Origin: Candidatus Aminicenantota bacterium
Lineage (GTDB): Bacteria > Acidobacteriota > Aminicenantia > Aminicenantales > Aminicenantaceae
DNA: 6,271 nucleotides
Assembly (NCBI GenBank): GCA_030607635.1
Contig: JAUWJP010000104.1
Coordinates: 1 to 6,271 of the forward strand
Direction: 5' to 3'
Shown piece after piece: positions 1-5,514 of the stretch. The translations under genes were made by a program, and so were the position numbers. Under the pieces are notes generated by a model. The model ran no database searches and was not told the origin of the DNA. It was given only the letters and a program-made list of their open reading frames with translations. Position 1 is the first letter of the stretch, and each line of letters starts with the position of its first letter.

Positions 1-2
1 AG

Positions 3-917
3 ACAAACTCCCAGGTCAAAGACCTTGTCGATCAATGCGAGATATGGATTGTTCCCCTATTAAATCCTGATGGCCTTGAGTATTCTATTCATTTTTATCG
101 CTACTGGCGGAAAAACAGGCGCGATAACGGAGATGGCTCTTTTGGCGTGGATCCTAACAGAAACTATAGCTACAATTGGGGACTTGACAATGAAGGATCA
201 AGCCCCTTTCCTTCTTCCAATGTTTATCGAGGCACGTCTGCTTTTTCCGAACCGGAAACACAAATAATCAGAGATCTCTTTGCAGAAAGGAATTTTCAAG
301 CCGTAATCAGCTACCATAACTATTCCCAGGTTATCCTCTATCCTTAGGGATACACAAATCAGCCAACTGCGGAAGATCAAATTCTCGATCAAATAGAAGC
401 AGACATGTCCGGGCTCATGCAATCTGTAAACGGAAACATCTACGAGTACGGCCAGGGGGGAGCGGATCTTTATCTGACTAACGGCGGCATGATTGATTGG
501 ACCTTTGGTACCTACAACATTCCTTCTTATACGCTGGAACTTCCACCCATAGACCAGGAGCATGGAGGCTTCTTCAATGCTGAAGAGGATATTCAGCCAA
601 TATTCAATGAAAACCTCCCGGCAATGCTCTATCTTATAGACTGGTCCGTCCAGAATTTCGACTCAGGCATAAATCCCTCTATAAGGAGAGAACTAAGATA
701 CGGACCGAAAGCAAATCTGAAAGATAAAACCCAATATGGACGGGAAGCGAGAGACGGACGAGAGGATAAGGATAAGACGCAGAACTCAAAGCTCAAAGCA
801 AATGAGCTTAAGACATCTGGTGTTAAGGGTAAAACAATAGATATTGGTAGTAAGGCAATAAATGTTAGAAAATACTCCCCAATGGTTATAAAAGAGCATG
901 AGCGTAAAAAGGATTGA
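3..917 (+). pseudogene. M14 zinc carboxypeptidase, C-terminal part, interrupted by an in-frame TAG
   Basis: This is the C-terminal part of a metallocarboxypeptidase of the M14 (carboxypeptidase A/T) family, which removes C-terminal residues from peptides and is usually exported. The frame is open from base 3, so the start, any signal peptide and the first zinc motif (HxxE) lie outside the window. Visible family signatures are VPLLNPDG, then DPNRNY with the substrate-binding Asn/Arg (156-164), SYHNYSQ with the third zinc ligand His (315-317), DLYLTNGGMIDW with the probable Tyr248 equivalent (471-473), and SYTLELPP with the catalytic Glu270 equivalent (537-539). A single TAG at 345-347 interrupts the frame inside the conserved segment ILYP-[W/Y]-GYT, and the frame continues for 189 codons to TGA at 915-917, directly followed by TAG. 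After about base 660 the protein becomes a Lys/Arg/Asp-rich low-complexity tail. Family assignment is firm. Whether the gene is dead, recoded or a sequencing artefact cannot be decided here. Confidence 0.88.
345..347 (+). other. In-frame amber codon at a conserved aromatic position
   Basis: TAG follows the codons for VILYP and precedes those for GYTNQP. M14 enzymes normally carry Tyr or Trp here (LYPYGYT or LYPWGYT). A single base change from TGG, TAT or TAC gives TAG. No frameshift is involved, because homology continues in the same frame on both sides. Confidence 0.9.
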
Positions 918-931
918 TAGGAACAAACAGA

Positions 932-960
932 TTGACAAAGAGCACTGAAAAATATTAAAT
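932..960 (+). promoter_or_regulatory. Candidate sigma-70-type promoter upstream of the coiled-coil gene
   Basis: A perfect TTGACA box lies at 932-937. Seventeen bases later comes TTAAAT (955-960), which matches four of six positions of TATAAT. The site sits just after the carboxypeptidase stop and 23 bases before the next start codon, where a promoter is expected. The region is AT-rich, so a chance match is possible. Confidence 0.4.
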
Positions 961-983
961 ACTGAAAAAGTTAAAGGGAAATA

Positions 984-2024
984 ATGAAAACTTTTCTCCT
1001 TAGTGAGCTCGCCATACAGAATCAATCTTCTGTCCCAAAGGAAGGTATGCGTTTCTGGGTTTTTTGGCTTCTCTTCAGCGTAATCCTTCTGCTCGTCTTT
1101 TTTATTTTCTTACGGGAAAAGCGTTTAAGGCAAAGGCTGAATTTATTTTTTTCCCGAGCTAAAAGGGGATTTATTAAATCCCGACTTCAAGCCAGACTTA
1201 AAAAAGAGAACCTGAAGAAAGCAAAGCTCATAAAAGAATTGGGGGAAGAGACCCGGAAACAAGGTATCAGCGTTGAGGAAAGTAAAGATATAGATGCAGA
1301 GCTTAAAAAACTGGAAAATAACATGAATACCTCGCAGGAAGAAATGAAAGAGATGGGCTCTCAAATTGAGATGTTTAATAATCAACTTGAAGAAACCAGT
1401 AAAAAACATGAAGGCCAGATTAAAAAAAAGGAAACAGAAATAGAGCCTTATATAGAAAAACTGACAAAAACAAAAGAAAAAGAGAAGCTTGTAGAGCTTG
1501 ATCTCATAAAGAAGCAAAATGATATTGAAGAAGGAGAAAAAAAATTAAAGGCTGCAAGAAAAGAAGCCAAACAGACAGAAGAAAATTCTGAGCTCTCTGA
1601 AGAGGATAAGAGAATCCAAGGAAAAGAAGCAGAAGAAAAAATAAGAAATCTGGAAAAGGAAAAAGAAAAAACTCAAAACGAGCTTGAGGACCTCAGGGAA
1701 GAAAGACCAGCATTAGAAAAAGAGATAAAAAATCTACACAGAAGAATAAATGATTGCGAAAGAACGATGAAGCAAATAGAGAAGGATAAGAAAGAGCAAA
1801 CACGAAAATTCCAGAAGGAGATCAAGGAGCTGAGGAAAAGCAAGCAAAAAGTCCAAAAGAAAATAGATGAGATCGTGCAACAAAAAGAGCCTCTTTTTGA
1901 AAGTCTGGGGAAAATAATTGATGAAGTTAGAGTCCAGCACAATAAGCTGGCTATCTTTTATTCCCAAATAGACAGGACGAACGGAAATATTCAGGAGATA
2001 GAAACAAACATACAAAATTTATAG
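984..2024 (+). CDS. Membrane-anchored coiled-coil protein, function unknown
   Basis: I do not recognise this 346-residue protein as a named family. It has one hydrophobic segment near the N-terminus (residues about 23-43, rich in Phe, Leu, Val and Trp), followed at once by a basic stretch (REKRLRQR). The positive-inside rule therefore puts the long C-terminal part in the cytoplasm. Residues about 70 to 320 are almost entirely Glu, Lys, Gln and Leu, with heptad-like spacing typical of a long coiled coil. There is one cysteine (in NDCERT) and no enzymatic motif. The start at 984 has AAAGGGA at 973-979. A second possible start at 1047 (Met22, just before the membrane segment) has AAAGGA at 1037-1042 and could be the true one. 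The gene ends in TAG, with an in-frame TAA three codons later. A role as a scaffold or tether is an inference from shape only. Confidence 0.8.
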   Translation: MKTFLLSELAIQNQSSVPKEGMRFWVFWLLFSVILLLVFFIFLREKRLRQRLNLFFSRAKRGFIKSRLQARLKKENLKKAKLIKELGEETRKQGISVEESKDIDAELKKLENNMNTSQEEMKEMGSQIEMFNNQLEETSKKHEGQIKKKETEIEPYIEKLTKTKEKEKLVELDLIKKQNDIEEGEKKLKAARKEAKQTEENSELSEEDKRIQGKEAEEKIRNLEKEKEKTQNELEDLREERPALEKEIKNLHRRINDCERTMKQIEKDKKEQTRKFQKEIKELRKSKQKVQKKIDEIVQQKEPLFESLGKIIDEVRVQHNKLAIFYSQIDRTNGNIQEIETNIQNL

Positions 2025-2035
2025 CCAGAAGGCTA
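2022..2035 (+). terminator. Small hairpin at the end of the coiled-coil gene
   Basis: TAGCC-AGAA-GGCTA forms a 5-bp stem with a 4-base loop overlapping the stop codon. A pyrimidine-rich stretch (about 2048-2061) follows, but no clean T-run. It could be a weak terminator; the stem is short and chance is a real alternative. Confidence 0.2.
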
Positions 2036-2077
2036 AATTCCATTTAATCCTCCCTTTCTTCAGTTTAAAATAAAATC

Positions 2078-2617
2078 ATGAATAAGCCTAAATTGTTGGT
2101 TCATATATGCTGTGCCTCGGATGCTCTGTATGTCCTGGATCTTCTTAAGGAAGACTATGTAGTAAGCGGATATTTCTATAATCCCAATATCCATCCCTCT
2201 GAAGAATATGATCTGAGGCTGAAAGATACAAGAAAAGTAGCTCAGACTCTTAATGTCAATCTATTAGAGGAAATCTACGATGATGAGAGATGGTTCAAGA
2301 TCACCCAAAAATTTAAAGATGAACCTGAAAAAGGAAGAAGATGCGACGTCTGCTACGCGATGAGACTTGAAAGAACAGCCCGGAAAGCATCTGAACTTGG
2401 ATTCGATATGTTCACCACGGTCATGAGTCTCAGTCCCTGGAAAAAAGCCGATGTTCTCAACCGATTAGGAAAAATGTTTGCCCATAGATATAAAATAAAT
2501 TTTTTAGAGGCCAACTTCAAAAAGAAAAATGGCTTCAGAAAAAGTGTCGAATTGAGCAAAAGGCATGGACTCTACCGCCAGAACTACTGTGGATGTATAT
2601 ATAGTATGAACGACTAA
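2078..2617 (+). CDS. queH: Epoxyqueuosine reductase QueH
   Basis: This 179-residue protein is QueH (formerly DUF208), which reduces epoxyqueuosine to queuosine at the wobble position of tRNAs with GUN anticodons. It is the cobalamin-independent alternative to QueG and acts in the cytoplasm. Family landmarks run along the whole length: HICCASD (Cys11, Cys12, Asp15), YFYNPNIHPSEEY (32-44), RRCDVCYAMRLERTA (Cys89, Cys92), SLSPWKK and the C-terminal YRQNYCGC (Cys171, Cys173). The cysteines are those expected to bind the iron-sulfur cluster and adjacent metal. The CCxxD form resembles, as I recall it, Thermotoga QueH rather than the CCxxC form of many homologues. Length and N-terminus fit the family, so ATG at 2078 is likely right, although no clear Shine-Dalgarno sequence precedes it. 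No other queuosine genes are adjacent. Confidence 0.95.
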   Translation: MNKPKLLVHICCASDALYVLDLLKEDYVVSGYFYNPNIHPSEEYDLRLKDTRKVAQTLNVNLLEEIYDDERWFKITQKFKDEPEKGRRCDVCYAMRLERTARKASELGFDMFTTVMSLSPWKKADVLNRLGKMFAHRYKINFLEANFKKKNGFRKSVELSKRHGLYRQNYCGCIYSMND

Positions 2618-2642
2618 TACAAACGCAATATATATTTTTACA

Positions 2643-2680
2643 ATGTCATTGCGAGGAGCGTAGCGACGAAGCAATCTCAT
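2643..2680 (+). repeat. Left inverted repeat of the GIY-YIG module
   Basis: The repeat begins ATGTCATTGCGAGGAGCGTA and ends GCAATCTCAT. ATTGC (2648-2652) can pair with GCAAT (2671-2675), giving an imperfect hairpin that encloses the GCGTAGCG core. It starts 25 bases after the queH stop. From memory, repeats of the form GTCATTGCGAG...GCAATCTC occur dispersed in many bacterial phyla. Confidence 0.85.
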
Positions 2681-2710
2681 ACAATAATCATATCATTTGA
2701 AAGGCTATAA

Positions 2711-2998
2711 ATGAGCAAACAATATTATATTTATATAATGACTAATAAACTTAACAGCGTACTTTATACAGGTGTAACTGGTGATTTAGAAAAAAGAGCA
2801 TATGAGCATAAATTGAAGCTAATTGAAGGATTCACAAAGAAGTACCATATATATAAGTTAGTTTACTATGAAGTTTTTGATGATATTGATAATGCAATCG
2901 CGAGAGAAAAGCAAATAAAAGCAGGCTCAATACAAAAAAAGATGGATTTAATTGTGAGCATGAATCCAGCCTGGAAAGATTTATCTAGAGAATTATGA
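2711..2998 (+). CDS. GIY-YIG nuclease superfamily protein (COG2827-like)
   Basis: This 95-residue single-domain protein belongs to the GIY-YIG nuclease superfamily, whose members cleave DNA with a conserved Tyr, Arg and Glu. The first motif is YYIYIM (residues 5-10) and the second is LYTGVT (18-23). The conserved Arg is in LEKRAYEHK (Arg29) and the probable metal-binding Glu is in AIAREKQIK (Glu66). The C-terminus MNPAWKDLS is typical of the small UPF0213/COG2827 group. All expected catalytic positions are present, so it may be active. GAAAGG (2699-2704) lies 6 bases before the ATG. The gene is notably AT-rich and framed by inverted repeats, and its TGA stop lies within the right repeat. The cellular role of this subgroup is poorly known. 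Candidates are processing or spreading of the flanking repeats, or DNA repair. Confidence 0.93.
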   Translation: MSKQYYIYIMTNKLNSVLYTGVTGDLEKRAYEHKLKLIEGFTKKYHIYKLVYYEVFDDIDNAIAREKQIKAGSIQKKMDLIVSMNPAWKDLSREL

Positions 2999-3023
2999 GA
3001 TTGCCGCTTCGCTCGCAATGACA
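2995..3023 (-). repeat. Right inverted repeat, inner copy
   Basis: Read on the minus strand this 29-base copy starts TGTCATTGCGAG and ends GCAATCTCAT, like the left repeat, but its central part is shorter and different (CGAAGCG instead of GAGCGTAGCGACGAA). ATTGC (3000-3004) and GCAAT (3015-3019) can pair. Its TGA (2996-2998) is the stop codon of the nuclease gene. Confidence 0.85.
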
Positions 3024-3058
3024 AGCGAAGGAATCATCTACGCTCCTCGCAATGACAT
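3024..3058 (-). repeat. Right inverted repeat, outer copy (rearranged)
   Basis: Bases 3038-3058 are the exact reverse complement of 2643-2663. The rest, AGCGAAGGAATCATCT (3024-3039), does not continue as the left repeat does. It resembles the tail half of such a repeat in plus orientation (compare GACGAAGCAATCTC), so this copy looks like a head and a tail joined in opposite directions. Confidence 0.75.
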
Positions 3059-3088
3059 AAAAAAGGATGAATAATAATAAAACAAAGG

Positions 3089-5389
3089 ATGAAAAAAGAG
3101 AATAACAGGAAAAGACCAAAAGGATATGCTACTGAGGCAGTGGTTTTTGGGGTAGTCCAGGGAGTTGGATTCAGGCCTTTTATCTACCGGCTGGCTCATG
3201 AGCTTCATTATAAAGGCTGGGTAAAAAACATTGGTTTTGGTGTAGAAATACATGTTGAATCTGAGGAAAAAACAGATTTTAAAGATTTCTTTAAAGCTCT
3301 CCAGGAGAAAAAGCCTCCTCTTTCTCAGATTGAAGAAATCAGTCATAAATCTGCATCTTTTCAAAACATCAAAGATTTCACCATAAAAAAATCAAAGCAA
3401 GGGGAAAGCTTTGCCTTCATCTCTCCTGATATTTCTATCTGCGAGAACTGCCACAAAGAAATGATGAGTCAACCGGACAGAAGGTTTCACTATCCTTTTA
3501 TCAACTGCACAAATTGTGGACCTCGCTACACGATTGTCAAATTCCTTCCCTACGACAGGAAACAAACCACTATGGAAAGTTTCAAAATGTGTGAAGACTG
3601 CGACACAGAATACACCAATCCCCTTGATAGAAGGTATCATGCCCAGCCTATCGCCTGTCCAGTATGCGGCCCTCACATAAGCCTATCAGCTTCCAGAACA
3701 GGGAAAGCGATAAAAGGAGGAATCAACAAAGCCGCTTCCCTGATAAAAGAGGGGAAAATTTTGGCAATTAAGGGACTCGGCGGGTTTCATCTTATCTGCG
3801 ACGCCAAAAATTATGGGGCTGTTCGCCGCTTAAGAGAAATAAAAGAGCGCAAAACAAAACCATTGGCTCTAATGGCCCGTGATTTTGAAACCATAGAAAA
3901 ATACGCCTTGCTCAGTCCTGAAGAGAAAAAAATGCTACTCTCAGCCCGGCGACCTATCATTCTACTCAAGAAAAAAAGAGAAATCAAAGGAATCGCTCCC
4001 TTCATTGATGAAATGGCATTTATGCTCCCCTACACTCCCCTTCACTATCTTTTACTCGAGCATCTTGATCTAATCGTGGCCACAAGTTCCAACAAAAAAG
4101 ATGCACCTATCATGAAAGATGAGGAAGAAGGAATAGGAGAACTCTGCGATTACATCTTGACTCATAATCGGCCCATCCATATGAGAGCCGATGATTCAGT
4201 GCTCAGAGTCGTTGACGACAAGCCTCTTTTTCTTAGACGCGCCCGAGGTTATGTCCCTTACCCCCAGAAAGTTCCGCAAGAACTGGAAATCCCTCACCAT
4301 ATTCTGGCGCTTGGAGGAGAGCTTAAGGATACAATTTCTCTTTATAAAAATGGCTATGTAATCACAAGCCAGTTTCTGGGAGATCTCGATGAATACCAGA
4401 ATTACAAATACTTCAAGGAGCCAATCCACCATCTCACCAAACTCTTTGAAGTCAAGCCTAAGGTTGTAATATCGGATTTGCACCCGGACTTTCATACAAC
4501 AAGGTATGCTCAAAAATCAGGCCTCCCGCACCTTCAGGTTCAACACCATTTTGCTCATGTCCTGGCTCCTCTTCTCGAGCATGAGATTCCTCCCCAAAAC
4601 AAGGTTCTTGGAGTTAGTTTGGACGGTTACGGCTACGGAGAAGATGGGCTTGCCTGGGGTGGAGAGTTTCTTCTGGCCGACTATTCATCCTACAAAAGAC
4701 TTGCCCATTTTAAGTATGTTCCCCTGCCTGGCGGTGATCTTGCTGCAAAACAGCCGTGGCGAATGGCGTTATCCTATCTTATGGATGCATTCAACTCCAA
4801 GCTCCCCAAAGTTAATGCTCTGGAGAAAGTCAGCAAAAATAAAATAAAAACTATTATGAGCATGATCGAGCAGAAGGTCAACAGCCCTCTCTCCTCAAGC
4901 TGCGGCAGGCTTTTTGATGCGGTCTCGTTTCTCGTAGGCCTTTCTCCTTTAGAGGTTGAGTTTGAAGCAGAAGCTCCGATGAGGTTAGAGTCTATAGCCC
5001 AAGAAGGGATAAAAGAAAGCTACGGTTTTTCTGTGAAAGGCAATCTACTCCCTTATCAAATCTCCTTTGCTCAGACCATAAAATCAATCTTAAAGGATCT
5101 GGCGCAAGAAATTCCTGTATCTTTTATCTCGGCAAAATTCCATAACACTTTAGCCCGGGTTATTATTTCCATGGCAGAGAAAACAAGAAAAGATTACGGT
5201 ATAAATACTGTTGTTTTTGCCGGTGGAGTTTTCTTAAACAAAAAATTGTTGCATGGAGCCACAAGTCTTCTGGAGCAAAAGCACTTTAAAGTCCTCAGGA
5301 CAATAAATTATTCCCCTAATGATGAGTCAATTTCAATTGGACAAATTGCCTATGGCTTAAATAAGTTGAAAACGAGAGAAAACCTATAA
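3089..5389 (+). CDS. hypF: Carbamoyltransferase HypF, [NiFe]-hydrogenase maturation
   Basis: HypF uses carbamoyl phosphate and ATP to form a carbamoyl adenylate and passes the carbamoyl group to the C-terminal cysteine of HypE. This makes the cyanide ligands of the [NiFe]-hydrogenase iron centre; it acts in the cytoplasm. The 766-residue protein is full length. It has an acylphosphatase domain (about 14-100; GVVQGVGFRPF with Arg29, and Asn47). A double zinc finger follows with Cys118/121/140/143/168/171/190/193, in the exact family spacing C-x2-C-x18-C-x2-C-x24-C-x2-C-x18-C-x2-C. The YrdC-like domain spans about 205-395 (KGLGGFHL, SSNKKDAPI, RRARGYVPYP). The Kae1-like domain spans about 400-760 (VQHHFAH with His486/His490, SLDGYGYG, SSCGRLFDAVS, FAGGVFLN). 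No key residue is missing. AAAGG (3084-3088) touches the ATG, which is unusually close for a ribosome binding site. No other hyp or hydrogenase gene is visible nearby. Confidence 0.97.
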   Translation: MKKENNRKRPKGYATEAVVFGVVQGVGFRPFIYRLAHELHYKGWVKNIGFGVEIHVESEEKTDFKDFFKALQEKKPPLSQIEEISHKSASFQNIKDFTIKKSKQGESFAFISPDISICENCHKEMMSQPDRRFHYPFINCTNCGPRYTIVKFLPYDRKQTTMESFKMCEDCDTEYTNPLDRRYHAQPIACPVCGPHISLSASRTGKAIKGGINKAASLIKEGKILAIKGLGGFHLICDAKNYGAVRRLREIKERKTKPLALMARDFETIEKYALLSPEEKKMLLSARRPIILLKKKREIKGIAPFIDEMAFMLPYTPLHYLLLEHLDLIVATSSNKKDAPIMKDEEEGIGELCDYILTHNRPIHMRADDSVLRVVDDKPLFLRRARGYVPYPQKVPQELEIPHHILALGGELKDTISLYKNGYVITSQFLGDLDEYQNYKYFKEPIHHLTKLFEVKPKVVISDLHPDFHTTRYAQKSGLPHLQVQHHFAHVLAPLLEHEIPPQNKVLGVSLDGYGYGEDGLAWGGEFLLADYSSYKRLAHFKYVPLPGGDLAAKQPWRMALSYLMDAFNSKLPKVNALEKVSKNKIKTIMSMIEQKVNSPLSSSCGRLFDAVSFLVGLSPLEVEFEAEAPMRLESIAQEGIKESYGFSVKGNLLPYQISFAQTIKSILKDLAQEIPVSFISAKFHNTLARVIISMAEKTRKDYGINTVVFAGGVFLNKKLLHGATSLLEQKHFKVLRTINYSPNDESISIGQIAYGLNKLKTRENL

Positions 5390-5430
5390 AGCGAGAAAGC
5401 TGATATAGGCCAGAAAAGGTAGAAAGGAAA

Positions 5431-5462
5431 GAATGGGCTTGATAAATCAAGCCCCTACATTC
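5431..5462. repeat. Hairpin repeat between convergent genes
   Basis: GGGCTTGA (5435-5442) and TCAAGCCC (5447-5454) form a perfect 8-bp stem with a TAAA loop. Flanking GAATG (5431-5435) and CATTC (5458-5462) can extend it across a small bulge. On the minus strand it contains GTAGGGGCTTGATTTATCAA, a form I recall as a dispersed repeat in environmental bacterial genomes. It lies 42 bases after hypF and 52 bases after the stop of the opposing gene, so it could end transcription from both sides. Neither side has a T-run, so a classical intrinsic terminator is unlikely. Confidence 0.75.
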
Positions 5463-5514
5463 TTATTCTCCACATGTCAGGTTTGTGTTTTGGAGGAACC
5501 TTCAAGGAATATCC

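Larger units (their letters stand above)
2643..3058. mobile_element. Repeat-bracketed GIY-YIG module (candidate mobile element)
   Basis: A single small nuclease gene fills the space between inverted repeats. The outermost 21 bases at 2643-2663 are the exact reverse complement of 3038-3058. The inner tip GCAATCTCAT (2671-2680) is mirrored by ATGAGATTGC (2995-3004). The repeats are about 50% GC, while the gene between them is about 30% GC by hand count, clearly lower than hypF. The module sits cleanly between queH and hypF. I see no convincing target-site duplication. The layout resembles REP/RAYT units. That the module moves, or that its own nuclease acts on the repeats, is inference. Confidence 0.5.

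Noticed and set aside
345..347. Selenocysteine insertion as explanation for the internal stop
   Set aside because: Selenocysteine uses TGA, not TAG, and the position is normally aromatic rather than Cys.
198..563. 121-codon open frame on the minus strand
   Set aside because: It lies opposite the carboxypeptidase, whose family motifs are clear on the plus strand. The minus frame shows no recognisable motif.
1143..1517. Minus-strand open frames opposite the coiled-coil gene, here and at 1673-2015, rich in Phe and Leu
   Set aside because: They are the complement of Lys/Glu-rich codons, which automatically gives Phe/Leu-rich hydrophobic translations. There is no independent support.
2643..3058. 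CRISPR array suggested by three related repeats
   Set aside because: The copies are in opposite orientations, differ in length and core, and are separated by a gene or by nothing, not by uniform spacers.
3067..3105. Twelve-codon leader peptide upstream of hypF
   Set aside because: It has no well-spaced ribosome binding site and no regulatory codon pattern, and probably arises from the small duplication. It is kept only as an observation.
4506..4847. 113-codon open frame inside hypF in another plus frame
   Set aside because: It lies wholly within the Kae1-like domain of hypF, which is intact with conserved motifs.
5431..5462. Classical intrinsic terminator
   Set aside because: The stem is strong but no T-run follows it on either strand, so it is annotated as a hairpin repeat with possible terminating effect.
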